Shown here: positions 1-12,302 of the stretch, piece after piece
Layout: each line of letters starts with the position of its first letter
Numbering within the stretch: the first letter of the stretch is position 1
Assembly (NCBI GenBank): GCA_013398055.1
Contig: VZRS01009608.1
Location: 237,564 to 301,563 of the forward strand
Origin: Ifrita kowaldi
Taxonomy: Eukaryota > Chordata > Aves > Passeriformes > Cinclosomatidae
Direction of reading: 5' to 3'
Length of the DNA: 64,000 nt
The notes under the pieces: model-generated
The model's input: the letters and a program-made list of their open reading frames with translations, nothing else
The model's database searches: none
Told to the model about the DNA's origin: nothing
Position numbers and translations under genes: made by a program

Positions 1-1248
1 CTGCTGTTTGAAATTCCTGTGGAACTATTTCATATTTAAAGCATCAGTGATAAAGAAGCAGATGTCAAAAATCAGGCGGGGCCTTACGATGTGTGCTTGT
101 TTACACCACTGCAAATGGGGAAATGTTACCAATCCCAATTTTTCAATCTCTTAGCAGGGGTGTCAAAGATCAGAGAAGGCTAAAAACAAGCAGAGAGTCT
201 AACCCCAAAATGGTTTGATGGTTTATTTTTTTTAATTTCTCCAAAGAGTTCCTCAGGCATAACTAAAATAAGACCACTTGACTGCTACATGGTACAATTG
301 AAAACTGTTATGTTGCATGAAAAACAACTCAAGAAATCGCTTGGGGAGATACATCTTTTCATCCTTAGCATTGTACTTTAACAACGTACACAGTGCAAAA
401 CTTGTACTTCAGGGGAAAACAGCAGTTAGGTTTTTCCCCCTCCCAGAAAAAAAATATTTCTTTAGAAAAACAATTAAACAAATAAACCTCCCCTCCAAAC
501 AAACAACAACAACAAAAAAATCACCAAAACAAACCAACAAATAGACAAACCCTCCCTCCCCCCCATCTTTTCCCCTTCATGCATATTCATTATCGAGTCA
601 GACTGGAGCAGAGCTTGGAAACGAGCCATGGATGTGCTGTGCATACACTCAGACATTACCTGGGCCCCTGGCAGTAGGGACAGACTGAAATATTGCTCAT
701 ATTTTAGTCTCTGAACATAATTTCTTATGCCATTCTGCTGACTGCTGAAGAGGTTTGCAAGCCTCTCTCCCTTCATGACATACACACTCTCGTCCCTGAA
801 GGATTTGTCAGCCACACAGAGGGATGGGAACCCGCAGAAGAAATGCCCCTCTCCTGGGAGGGGGCACAGGGAGCTTCAGGAGCCCACAAGGGGCTGGTTT
901 GGCCCTGCACCTCGATGCTCTGGGCTCACAACATGCTGCCTGCTTCATCCAATCCCTTCTGTTCTGTTTGGACTCACACTCTCACCTGAGCCACCCCTCT
1001 CAAGCCTGCTCACGGCCAAACACAGCAATCTTTGCTTAATTAGGCAAATCTCTGTTTTGCCAACATGCCAGTCACCACCAAGGACAAGTCAGCAGCACTC
1101 ATTCTTACAGAAAAATCTGTTTTCCTCCATTTTTGTGTCTAATCTTAAGCTTCCCAAAATCCTGGCTGCACCTGAGTGTTGAACACGTTACAAATTAAGA
1201 CAGCAGACTGGTTTTCAAAGCTTTACAATTCCTATGGTACACTATATT
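1..1248. other. Non-coding AT-rich unique sequence
   Basis: No gene recognised. Short open frames on both strands (for example 474-815 minus and 775-1182 plus) overlap each other and show no domain. The stretch holds an A/C-rich low-complexity tract near 463-575 and a G-run cluster near 868-893 in a locally GC-richer patch (820-1000). Nothing else was seen. Confidence 0.6.
463..575. repeat. A/C-rich low-complexity tract with CAA triplets
   Basis: The plus strand is almost free of G and T here. It contains short CAA runs near 500-515, then an A/C mixture, then a C-rich run around 549-565. This looks like decayed simple sequence. The 75-codon plus-strand frame ending here is a product of that composition and not a gene. 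Confidence 0.6.
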
Positions 1249-1380
1249 TCACAGAACAGTCTGAGTTAAAAGGGACTTACAATAACCATTAAGTCCAACC
1301 CTTAAGTGAATGGCCCATACAAGGAACAAACCCATGGCCTTGGCATTATGAGCACCATGCTCCATCCAGCTGAGATAATT
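1249..1380 (-). mobile_element. tRNA-Ile-derived SINE with CR1-like tail (TguSINE1-like)
   Basis: Read on the minus strand, 1380-1311 looks like a tRNA-Ile gene. There is an A-box-like segment at 1377-1366, an anticodon-arm-like segment at 1356-1343, a B-box-like segment at 1332-1323 (GGTTTGTTCC where GGTTCGATCC is expected), and an acceptor-stem-like TATGGGCCA at 1319-1311. The remaining part, 1310-1249, reads like a CR1 3' end (ggttggactta, gtccctttt, ttctgtga). A tRNA-Ile head on a CR1 tail is the design of TguSINE1, a SINE known from passerine birds and thought to be mobilised by CR1 enzymes. By eye the head differs at roughly ten positions from a remembered tRNA-Ile, and the anticodon position reads CAT where AAT is expected. 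It is therefore a decayed copy, not a working tRNA gene. Family name inferred from memory. Confidence 0.82.
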
Positions 1381-4300
1381 TTAAGCCAGTTCTAGAAGCT
1401 ATAAAAGAAAGAAAGTTAGTTTTACCTGCAAATTATCAGTTAAGTTTGTAGTGCCATTCCATCTGTAAAGTACTTACACACCAGAAAGGCTTTGGAGGGA
1501 GAAAAGAGCAGTGAGAAACTATGAATTTAATAAAGAGTAAGAATTTAATACATAGTAATTCCTTGCAAGGGGAAAAACTGCAATGAGATTTTTTAAATTA
1601 AAGTGTTGTAAGCAAACAATAAGAATATTTTGGTTCTTGTTTACAGAATCATTAGCTAAAGGAAGGAATGTAACTCACAAAGGAAGGGGAACTAACATTT
1701 GTTGACATTTTCCTGCTTTTAGTCTTTATGTAAACTCAAAGCAATTAAATTATGTTCAAGACATTTTTGCTGTAAGTAGTCTCCATTTACATTCCTAGAA
1801 ATAGTAATCCAACTATTTTATTGCATTGTTGGGAGCCCTGTAGCAACAGACCAAATATTTAGCAACAGGTCTGTTTGCCATCTCTAGGGCTGGAAACCAA
1901 AGGCTTGAATCAATTTAATTGCATCAAGTGTTGCTCAGCCACCGTGCCAGAATGTGTTGTTCTTGAGTTTAAAGGGTCTATTCCTACCTCCCCCCACAGC
2001 AGTCTCTAAATAAACCTATAAATCCTTGTTCTGTAGCACATGAATTATCAGTAGCTTCAAAATAAATGAAGACAAAAATGGTTGAATATTTAAACATGTA
2101 GCAACTCCATCCCATGATAGATCATTTCAAACCAAAATTCATTTTTTTCTTTGATATCTACTACTGCTATAAACTTCCAGTTTATCATATAACATTACAA
2201 TTTATGGTATAACCAGCTTGTGTACTGACTATAAACCCTTTGTCAATGCCACTGTAAAGACTTTATAGTCCATAAATAATAGAAGAGCGATAGTATCTAT
2301 CCTTCTTATTTTGCCCAGCACATCCAGAATATAGGACTCTAAACATGTCAGAGGATTTGCTTGTTTTACATACAATAGAGGGTATGTAAAAAAAAAAAAA
2401 AAAAAGGTACATTTCTCTCAGTACTTAGCTTACACAAAGCCCATTCAAATAAATAGAAGTCACAGGTGCACGTGATAATTCAGGAACAAAAGATGCACAC
2501 AAGCAAAAATCAGTCTCAATTTACTGCAGCATTCATCTATGGCCAGGGACTACAAAAGATTAATTTCCTACCTCCTAAATTATTAAAGAGAAGATGGCTC
2601 TTCTTCATGTGCAATAATGTAGGGAGGAATTTGCTTAGAGCTCTGTATGATGTGTATCACCTTTTCCTGCTTCTCCTTGATGCACTCATTTGGTCAAGAC
2701 ATTCCTTTGTCTCCCAGTGGAGCAATTCTAGACCCAACTCTGTCACGTTTATCTCTACAGCCCACAGACGTTAATATTATTTAGGATGGTTTTCCCTGAT
2801 GTTGCAGCAGAGTGAGGCCCAGGACCATTCCTTGTGTTGGATCCCTCCACTCTGTACGTGGCAAACCAGCGAGAACCTTGCCTGCTGCACCCGCCAGGCA
2901 CAAGGAGCTGTGAAAATTTGTGCTTCTGGCTTCTCCCCCGCACGGAGATTGCCATGCAAGGGTGGTTATTTCATTTTCCTTGCTGCTAGCAAAAGACAAG
3001 AAGGGACTCCTTAAAACATTGTGGCAAGGAAGTGTCATAACTTTAGTCTACAGACCACCTCATTTCCGTTTTGTAAGTAGAGTTATTTACACTGAAGATC
3101 ATAAAAATAAGATGCCAGCTTGCCTTGAATTCTAAAAACTCTTATCCCACAGGTGGCAGGCAATCAAAGCTGAGACTGCTCTCAGCCCTAGCCTCAGATA
3201 TTCTGTAACACACTGGATTTCTCTCCTAACACACCCCAAGCTTGTTTGCTGAATGATTTTCAGCTCGTACGGCTCCTCCTGCACCCCCCATGGCAGGATG
3301 CTCGTGTTGTCTCGCTGGGGACTGCCTCTTCCCTCCGAATCCTGGCAGGCACTGCAGCAATTGGCCTTCTGGTACAAAGCCTTCACCTATTGATCCCACA
3401 AACCAAGCTTCTTTCTCATGCTCACACGCTCCCCCAGCGGATTCCCACGTTGCTCTCACTTCCTACAGACTGGCAGGCATTTTCATTTGTGTTTCTTAGC
3501 TCTTTTATCAGCTCTCAAGCAGTACATATTGACAACTTTCTCACTGCAAAATATAAGATGGGGCAAGGATTTTTCTCCCTTTTCAGCTCAATAAGAGAAA
3601 AGAAAAAAAAAAGTTAAAGAAACCTGACCCTTCTTTCTTTTCCAAGCCTGGGGAGGGGATGGGTCCCTTTCTTGGGTGGCATATTGCAGCTCTCCACAGG
3701 ACCACATTCCTACAGCTCTTCTAGTCCTAGATCTCCTCTCAGTGCTGCCGAGTCAAATGCGGGCAACAAAATACCCTTGTGAGTAGATGTAGCACATCTT
3801 TAAATGTTGATGTATTCAAATATCTTTATAGAGAATATGACACAATAAGTCTCAGGTGAACCCTTTGGGAATTCCAGGGAAAAGGCTGCCTAATCTCCAG
3901 TTAAACAAACCTATTATCTCTCACTCCCCGTGAGAAAGTGAAGCAGAACTGATTTGATTAAGAGCAAATTAACCTCTCTAACACAGCTACCCAGGGTTTT
4001 ACACCTGTCACTTTAGTATGACAATTTATATTTATTCAAAAAGCCATGAGACAGTAAATTAAACATTGCCCTAATTAGAAAAATGTCATATGTTACAGTG
4101 GGCTAGCAAACTGAACTCATTTCAAACAGTTCTGGTGCAAAGTATATTTCAGCACAGCATTAATTTGAGTAGAGTCAATATTTTTTACATTGTTGTATCC
4201 TGTCTTAATGCCATCATGCCACAGATGTACATTTAAAGTTCCATCAAACAGTAAGGCTGGACTATATCCAAAGTTCACCATATACCCAAATTTGTTTATG

Positions 4301-5419
4301 AAAAGCCATCAGCACCTTAATTACCACATACTCCATTCTATTTCCATCTTGTAATGTCACAGCATAAAGCAGCTCTCCCTCCTAATTACATCTGTTGGCA
4401 TGACTTTCTTCCTAAAGCTCTTATGGAATAAACAAAGGCTGAATTATTCAATATCATACAATATCAAACATCAAAGTTACATTAATTTCATCAGATAATT
4501 ACTCACAGGTGAACCTCAGTGTTTCAAAAAAATCTGAAATTGTACAATATAAATTTTTAGGCCTAAAAAAACCCCCCTTTGACATCTTACAAGCATTTCT
4601 GGCTAATTTTGAGAGGACAACAACAACAATGACCACATTGTGACTGTTCCCTCGATGAGCCATAATTCAGCTGATGGTGATCCAGATGAGGGGAAGGGGC
4701 AGGCAGGAGCAGGACACGATGGCCAGGAGGGGCTGAAGGTCACTGTGGAGCCACCATCCCCTGCAGCCTCACTGTCCCCTCCTGCTGTCACCCTGCACAC
4801 GGTGGGCAGTGCAAGGACAGCACCAGGGATCTGCTGCCTCACAGGAAGGGCACAGGCCACTCTTCCTAGCTGGAAAGTGTCGACATTTCAGTTTGCCCAA
4901 AAAGCTTTCTGGAGCAAATCCTATGGGACTGCTGAGGCTTTCGCACTTCCCAGTGTGATGCAGGAGAGTCCTGCACTGTGGTGGAGGGGGAAGGATGAGC
5001 CCTCTCCCCACACATTAACTAACTGGTTTGCTCCTAAGTTATGATTTATGAAACAGAGAACTTGTGAGTTAGGAACCTCATGATTTAAGAAATGAATTAC
5101 TGAAGTAATTTTTTGGTGTTTTCTTTTTTTTCTTTAAACTTATCCTTACCGTTTTAATAGCTTTAGTTCTCTTGCTGTCTAAAAACAGTATGCATACTGT
5201 AATTACAACACAGATAACGAGCCTTGTGATAAATAAGTACAGTTTATACAAAAAACTCTTCAGAGTTGCTCTGAGGAAACTGTATAATAATGAAGCTATC
5301 TGAACTCTAACAAGAAAATAATTTAGGTCATTATTCCCAGCAATAAATATTGGACATACACATTTGTTTTCCCTAGTTTGCTAAGATGAGGCAGAACTAT
5401 TATTTTTATAAATAGGTAT
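1381..5419. other. Non-coding unique sequence, mostly AT-rich
   Basis: No gene recognised. It contains an A18 tract at 2388-2405, two GC-richer patches (about 2790-2960 and 4640-5010) where overlapping open frames occur on both strands, and an AT-rich stretch at about 3890-4450 with several TAATTA-type motifs. The frames at 4640-5044 plus and 4603-4860 minus overlap and neither has a recognisable domain. Confidence 0.55.
2388..2405. repeat. A18 homopolymer
   Basis: An uninterrupted run of 18 A on the plus strand. The sequence to its left is not a recognisable retroposed gene or SINE, so it is called a simple homopolymer and not a poly(A) tail. Confidence 0.85.
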
Positions 5420-5497
5420 CTATGTATATATATATTTATACATAGATGGTCTATGTTTTGTATAAAGATCAGTTTTACACACATATAATCATGTGTG
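5420..5497. repeat. AT-rich stretch with two inverted repeats
   Basis: The first inverted repeat, 5420-5445, has perfect 7-bp arms CTATGTA and TACATAG around a TA-rich loop. The second, 5478-5497, has arms CACACAT and ATGTGTG around a 6-base loop. The surroundings (about 5400-5545) are rich in TATA dinucleotides. The likely explanation is a decayed AT microsatellite, though such sites can extrude hairpins. Confidence 0.6.
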
Positions 5498-8400
5498 AAC
5501 ATAGGAGAGTATATATATACATATGTAGATAACTGTGAAATATATAAGGAAATAATGCAGTTATTTGTCAGTAAATGAAGGACCTTGATGGCTGAAGGAG
5601 ACACCACATTTATGGCACTCAGGTATAGCACTGCTGTACCAGCGAGAGCTCCTGCTGCAGCTCCTGCAGGAGAAGCCTGAATGGCATCTTTCCTCCTCCT
5701 CCTCCTCGTTCCCTCCCCCTCTGCAGGGCTGCTTCTCCCTCCCTGGCAAGGATCAACTCCCAGAGAGCCTCTCCTCACCGACTCTGGCAGGCTGCTCCCT
5801 TAACCTCTTTGTGTCTCTTTTCACAACCCACGTATCCTCAGACTTGAGTTTGGCCCAGGAAATGATGAGGCTGTCGACATCCACCTTGCTAGTAAATTGA
5901 TTGAGAAATTAAGGGATTGTCTGTGGCAGTGTTTATCACAAAGGATAGTCCCTAGACCTTGCTCCAGAGCCACTGGAGACAGATCAAGCAAAGCAGTTCT
6001 TCAAATCTAATGCAGCCATTATCCCTTATCAGATTTGGTTTTAAATAGATAACATCAAAACCAAAGGGAGCCAGCAGAGGCAGAAGTCAAAAAGAGAAAG
6101 AATAGATTTGCAGGGGCTGCTTTAGAGCTGTAAAAGAGTAAATGTTCATTAAGCAGTTCTTCAAATCCTGTTTTAGCACAAACAAGAAAAGTCTAACAAT
6201 AATTTTTGTACTGTCTATTGGTCACTAAGTATAGGAAGCTCCTCAAAACAGACTAAGTGTCACATATAACCATTATTTTTATGCATTACCATCAGGCTTC
6301 CAGACTCCATGTGCAAAGGATCAGCACTGCAGACATAAGGACACTGCATTTTTTTTTTAAAGACCTCACCTTTCCAGCTTGAGCTGTTAAAGTCACAGCT
6401 GTCACCACTAAACAACCTTTTTTTCTTCTTTAACTCTTAAGACACAGCAGCCATATAGCTTCAAAACTCAAAGGCAGAGATTAAAGATGCAGAGATTATG
6501 TGAAAACAGTCTGTCTGTCTTGTCACCAACCCTCACATTCCATGCAGATAAATTTGTCAGAAATATATTGCCCAACTCACTGAATTTTGCTTCATTCAGA
6601 TTCATTTCTATATATCTCACTCAATTTAGCTACTTTAAAAATATCTTGGCAATACGTGTGGAGACCACGCAAGGGAAAGTCATGCTAGGAAAACACCAAA
6701 ACACACAAACAAATATTCTCCTCAAATTATGTCAAGCAAAGCAAATAGCAGCAAGCACAGCCCAGCCTCTGTTTTAATTTGGGATGTCTCTGTCTCACCC
6801 TTAGGTTTCTCATGGGCAGAGCTGCAGAAACAATCAACAATCCAGACTGCCCCACGTTTGTCACCAATTCAGCCTGAATTATCTAATTCCTGTGAACCAA
6901 CTGAAGTTACAGGCTCCTGATACCACAGCATGGGCCCAAATTCACGTATCCCCCTGGAAGTCTTATCACTTTCCCCAGAAAATACCAGCCTAATTTTTTT
7001 TGTAGCGGGGCAGTCTCTTTGCCAGGGACTGGTTTTGAGAAAGGTCCTGAAAAATTATGCTTTTATATATATATAATATTTTCAATTTTCCCTTAGTATG
7101 TTTTAACCTGGCCAAACCCTATATGATTTGGGACAGGAAACTTCCTCAAGAAAGTAGCAGTGGGGTAACAAAGGTGTGAGTATCTGTTAAAAATCTCATC
7201 CTCATGCACCCACCGGTTGGAATGGGTGCAGCTCTTGCCCACCCCAGTGGGTACCCAAGTGGGTTCTGCTCCTGCAGTCACACTGAAATGGAGCAAAGGA
7301 AGAACAGCAGCAGCTCGTGTCAGACACCAGCTACAGCAGCAGATCCCAGGAAGGAATATTTTTAGAAGACTTTAAAGTGAAAGTTCGCTTTCAGGTTGTG
7401 CTCTTGTGGATCAGCAAGGAAATGACAGAAATAACAAGGTGGCACCTTATAATTTAATGATTGAATAAAACAGAGTTAGGGATCATCTGAGAATAAGACA
7501 GATTTTAAACAACAGAAATGTTTTTACATAAAAATTTTAGGAACAAGAAGCCTTTGGGTAAAAGGAAATAAAAAGAAATAGAGGAAGGGCAGCTTGTTCA
7601 TACACACCATATGTATCACCAGGAAATTTCTAAGGAAATAGCAGCTAAAAGTTATGAGCAAAATAGGCATATCAGCTCTCAGATACAGTCAATTTGCTAT
7701 TCTTTTTGAAAAAGCAAGCACTGAAAAAAGAGAAGAAACTGTAGGGTTATAAAAATAACTTTTCACAAGGAAAAAAAAAAGCCCAAAAAACCAATCAGCA
7801 AGCTCTTTCCCTGAGGTACTTTTCAGCCTATAAAAATTGAAAGTTAACAGAAAATGAGACTGCAAGAAAATACTGTAGCAGGAATATTAAATTTGTGTAA
7901 GAAGACAAGTAAAGAGATGGGCAGGATCACATATGTTTATTAGATCACACAGCTGACTTGAAAAAAAGCACTTATTGTTTGTGATCATCAACACCAGAGC
8001 ACAGGGGAAGTGCTCCCATGTGCAATACCTGGTACCCCAAAATGACATTAAAAAAAACCAAAACAAAAAGCCACCTAATTAAAGCAATTAATCTGTTCTG
8101 TACAAGGGCATTATCCAAACCAGATTTGCCTCTGCTGGGTGAATTTGGGCTGCAGCACAATGCTGTTCAGAGACAGAGGACTTGGATCAACACAGAAGTC
8201 CAAATGTGTGTGTTAGGCTGGTGCCCACCATTTCTCTAACAAAATTCACACAGCAGCTCAGCTGCTGCTCAGCTTTGTTTGTTTTCCTGAGGTAAAGAAA
8301 ATGAATCCTACAAAACTTTCCCAGCTACACCAGAGAGCAAGCCCCCTGAATATTTTGTCGTGCCAACAGAAACGTGGTGTAAAGTCCACAGGAACAGGGG

Positions 8401-8631
8401 GAATGAAGGCTTCAGCACAGCCTGGAGTTTACTTAACCACAAAGCCACGCTTCACAGTCCAGTTTCAGACATCTTAAATCGTATTGTTCACGTGTCAAAA
8501 AAGACAACCTGACCAACATGGAGTTAGCTTGAAAAGTATGCAGATACGTCAAATGAATATACGTCATTTTTGTTTACCTTCTGAGTCTAGAAAAATATGA
8601 ATCTCAGTAAAGCATCATAATATATAATCAT
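5498..8631. other. Non-coding unique sequence
   Basis: No gene recognised. It contains a short TCC triplet run at 5691-5707 in a pyrimidine-rich patch, a pair of identical 17-mers at 5991-6007 and 6151-6167, and several A tracts around 7770. The minus-strand frame 5323-5778 runs through AT microsatellite-like DNA and the TCC run, so it is not believed to be coding. Confidence 0.55.
5691..5707. repeat. Short (TCC)n microsatellite
   Basis: A nearly perfect run of TCC triplets on the plus strand, followed by a pyrimidine-rich stretch to about 5745. It makes serine, leucine or glutamate runs in overlapping open frames, which explains the Glu-rich minus-strand frame here. Confidence 0.75.
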
Positions 8632-8890
8632 GTAGTGACAGAACATGGGGAAATCACTTTAAATGGAAAGAGGATAGATTTAAATTAAATATTAGAAGAA
8701 ATTCTTCCCTGTCAGGGTGGTGAGGCCCAGGCTGCCCAGTGAAGCTGAGGCTGCCCCATCCCTGGAAGTGTCCAAGGACAGGAGCTTGCAGCAACCTGGG
8801 CTAGTGGAAAGTGTCCCTGCCCATGGCAGGGGGTGGAACGAGATGAGCTTTAAGATCCCTTCCAACCCAAACCATTCTATGATCCTATGA
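8632..8890 (+). mobile_element. CR1 LINE 3'-end fragment, 5'-truncated
   Basis: The segment follows the familiar avian CR1 3' region. It opens with a GTGACAGAACA-type stretch and a degenerate GGATAGATTTAAATTA stretch, then AGAAGAAATTCTTCCC, a GGTGGTGAGGC block, a CCCCATCCCTGGAAGTGT block and TGCCCATGGCAGGGGG. It ends in CCCTTCCAACCCAAACC and the CR1 terminal octamer repeat (ATTCTATGATCCTATGA, 8874-8890). The element is inserted in plus orientation and has lost everything upstream of 8632, as most avian CR1 copies have. It has no intact open frame. The 187-codon minus-strand frame that crosses it is antisense to the repeat and not a gene. Subfamily not assigned. Confidence 0.93.
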
Positions 8891-11800
8891 CTTATGGAAG
8901 ACATAAACCAGCCATGATCTCTTTGTTGCCCAAACCCAGGAGCAGTGGCTTTGGATGAGTGCTGAAAGGTTGATGATGAGATGACACGAGCAGAGCTGCA
9001 GCACCAAGAGACTGATGTTCTCCTGAGCCCTGGAACACCAGCGCAACTGGGAATCAAAGGCTTCAGCACCACCCAAAAGCCTGCTCTGCAGCAAGTCCCA
9101 GAGAAGCTGTTTCCCCAACACTCAGGGGGTGCTGGGCAGCAGTTTTTAGGCACTGCTGTCCTGGGTGGGGTTTCAGGTTGTAGGTGAGTTATCGGAAGAC
9201 TGAAACCACAGGCAATGTCTGCTGAGGGGAGCAGAAAGGCAAAACGCAAAACCACCTCCCGATCTGCCTAACTCGTATTTTGTTGTCCTCAAGGACAGCT
9301 GTGATTAGTCAAAAGCCAAGAAATTAGCTTTAATAAAGGAAGGAAGTGCTGGAACAGAGCCAGCAACAACTTTTTATGGTTCTGGCACCTTCAAAAAACA
9401 TGCTGAGTTGCCATTTCAGTATTTTGCAGGGTGCAGTTAGAATTATACCATCAGATACGTAAATCCAATATGATCCTTCAGAAGCAAAAATCAGCAGCAT
9501 GCCATATGTTGTATATCCTAAACACTAGTCAAAATAGCCTCATTTCATCTGACAGTACAAAGAACTGTCTGGATGTTGCATCTTTTCTTGGCAGACCGGA
9601 TAGACTTATTGGTGTGTTTGTTTCAAGACAGGAAAATCACATTCAGTGCTTGTGTTTCAATCATGAAAAGAGAAATGTGGAGAGAAATATTAATATTTTT
9701 TCTCTGGGTTTTGTGGAATTTAGCATTCACATTATATTTTGGCCATGAAGGGTCAAGCCTGGATGCTTTCTGAAAGGAGACAAACAGCTTTTCCTGCACT
9801 GAAGGGACAAAACTCAGTATTCCAGAGGCTATTGAGCAAACTCATATTATGAGCCTTTTAAAAAAAAAAAAAGAAAAAAAAGCTTTTGGCACTTGCTGAA
9901 TATAAATAATGAGTTGTGTGGAATTATTGCTTAGGAAATGGAAAGCACTAAATATCAGTATTGCACAGTCACAGTCCACTGTGGGACTCAGGCCACAAAT
10001 ACATCACAAGTCCCTCCCACCAAAAGCCCACTCTTTGCACAGCTGGCAAATACCATCTCCTTTATTCTCTGGTGAGCAAACAATAGGATTATATTAAGTA
10101 ATTCATTTTGGGGAGAAAACAAAGCCAAAAAAAACCCCGACAAACTTAACCACAAACTAATTGCTTTTGAGCAACCTCCTGATCCCCTGAAGCCCTATAG
10201 CCAAGTGGAACATGCCACAGGTTTTGCCGTCCCTCAGTGACCACCCAAACCATCAGCTGTCCATCTGACAAACCCACCTTTGCTACTATTTGGTTAACTG
10301 GTGTTTTACTGGTGTCAGATTAAATTGCCTTTGATTCACATTAATGGTGGAAGTGATGTTCCCTCAACCCATGGTTTATGTGTTTCTAAACCAGATACTC
10401 AGACTTAATAACATAAAACATGTCAAGATTGAAAAATCAAATTGAATGTTTGCTTCTATTGTGAGATTTAGTGCTTTTTCTTGTGAAAATCTAAGTTGAT
10501 TGGCCCAGTTTTCAATTTTTCAGTCAATCCACTTATTCCAGACAGCAGGCAAAATTTTCTCAGTGATAGAAACTAATATTTCTTCTGACTCATTTTTTTG
10601 TAGGTACACCATTAAAAGGGCAAAAAATGCAAATGCATCTTAATACACACCCAGGTTTGGGGACTTGAGGGTTTCAAGGGATTGATGGCTGTACACAAGC
10701 AAGACATTTGGGTCAAACAAATGAATAAGAAATAGATGTGGGGCCACAGAAAAGTGGGGAGGGAGCAGAAAACCAGTTACACAGAAATAAATGGAGTGTA
10801 GATTTTGGTAAGTAATAAAAACAGATCTTCAAAATACCTCGTGGCAGCTGCAGGGAGGTGCCATGGAGTGGTATATTATTACTCCTTACATGAATGATCT
10901 GCTGGGTCTACAGCTGAGGGCAAGGCAGGCAGGCAGTGTTATCCATTGCAGAGTCTTTAATGAGACAATGTGAAGTTCGAGTTGCACACCACACAATATT
11001 TTTCTTCCCTGTTCAATCTGTATTAAGTCGATATTCTGCTAAAACCCAACATTTGTTGCCTTTTTCCTATTTAGTTTCTGTCAATGTCCCCTAAAAGTGC
11101 TGAGCTTATTAAACTGACATCACCCACACAAATTTCAAGAAGGGCACTGTGGTGAAAAATGCCACAGAGCAGAGGCTGTGCTTTGGGGGAACAGCTCAGC
11201 TTCCCCTTCACTCCACATCTGTACAAGCTTGTCTTGTCATTAGCAGCTGGAAAAGTCCACAGAGAGGCACGCTGTGCTCCAAGGCTCCCTTCCCCTTTTA
11301 TTGACAGGAAGGAATAAGGAGCACTCTGTAAGTAGATGGCTACGAGGAAGACTTAAACCAAAATATTTAACCAAGTATATACAGAGCTATTTTGATAGCT
11401 GCAGAGCTGTGTGAGCTGCTACATTACACACACAGCTGCTTCCAGGCCCTCCTGCTTGATTTTAATTATTTTTTGAAGATTACTAACATCTCAAAGTTTG
11501 CTATCCAATCCTTCAGCAAACTACAGAGCAAAATTATTTTTATTCTATTCTTTTCTTTTTCCTGTTGTTTTTTATTCTGAAAGATCCCACACCACCTAGA
11601 TGACTGCAAGGCATCTCTAGAGGTTGCATCACACAAAAAACCTTGGTCGGGGAAACAGCCTAAATTGTTCCTCTTCATTTACTATAGCACCAAATCAGAC
11701 GGTAACCCAAGCTAGAAAGTTTAGATTAACTCCTGCAAACTTACTAAACATCAATCAGCCAAAGAAAGATAGGTTTGGACAGCTCCCTCCCTCCCTATTC

Positions 11801-12250
11801 CAGGCGATATCTCTGCTTCTTATTCTCCTTGTCAAAGGGACTGAGAGCTTAAGAAAAATTAATGCTAAGAGCAAAAGTTCTTTATAGTACTTTATAATTT
11901 AAAGACATTCCTCTTGTAAGGAATAGGAACTATTGAAGTCTCTTCACAATTTCTTCTGTGTATCTGTGAGTTTCCATAATAAATGAACTCTGACTTATTA
12001 CAGATGAACCCAGCAAAGGAATGAGCACTAATAAGGTGACAGCAAACCTAGTAGTGCAATCCTCAGGCAGGCAAAACACATATTTTTTTACAATTGTGGA
12101 GAAGCAGAACAAGAGTGGGTCCTGATTTCACAGGGCTAGAACTTCTGATGTAACTGAGGCAGAGTTTGGGACAAGAAGGAAACAAGGACAAAATCTCTAG
12201 TTCACCTGGGGCCTGTTCTGAAATGACTTGGAGTGATTTAGGTCATGTAA

Positions 12251-12302
12251 AATTACAATTACATTGTAATCATTGTACAATTACAATTACACTGGAATAC
12301 TC
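12251..12302. repeat. Imperfect 28-bp tandem duplication
   Basis: The 13-mer AATTACAATTACA occurs at 12251-12263 and again at 12279-12291, exactly 28 bp apart, with partial similarity after each copy. The first copy also forms a small palindrome with ATTGTAAT (12263-12270). This looks like a local slippage duplication. Confidence 0.6.

Noticed and set aside
1311..1380. A tRNA-Ile gene on the minus strand.
   Set aside because: The B box and stems are mutated and it runs straight into a CR1-like tail, so it is a SINE head.
8692..9255. 187-codon minus-strand open frame.
   Set aside because: Its C-terminal third is antisense to a CR1 copy and the rest is GC-rich unique DNA without a domain.
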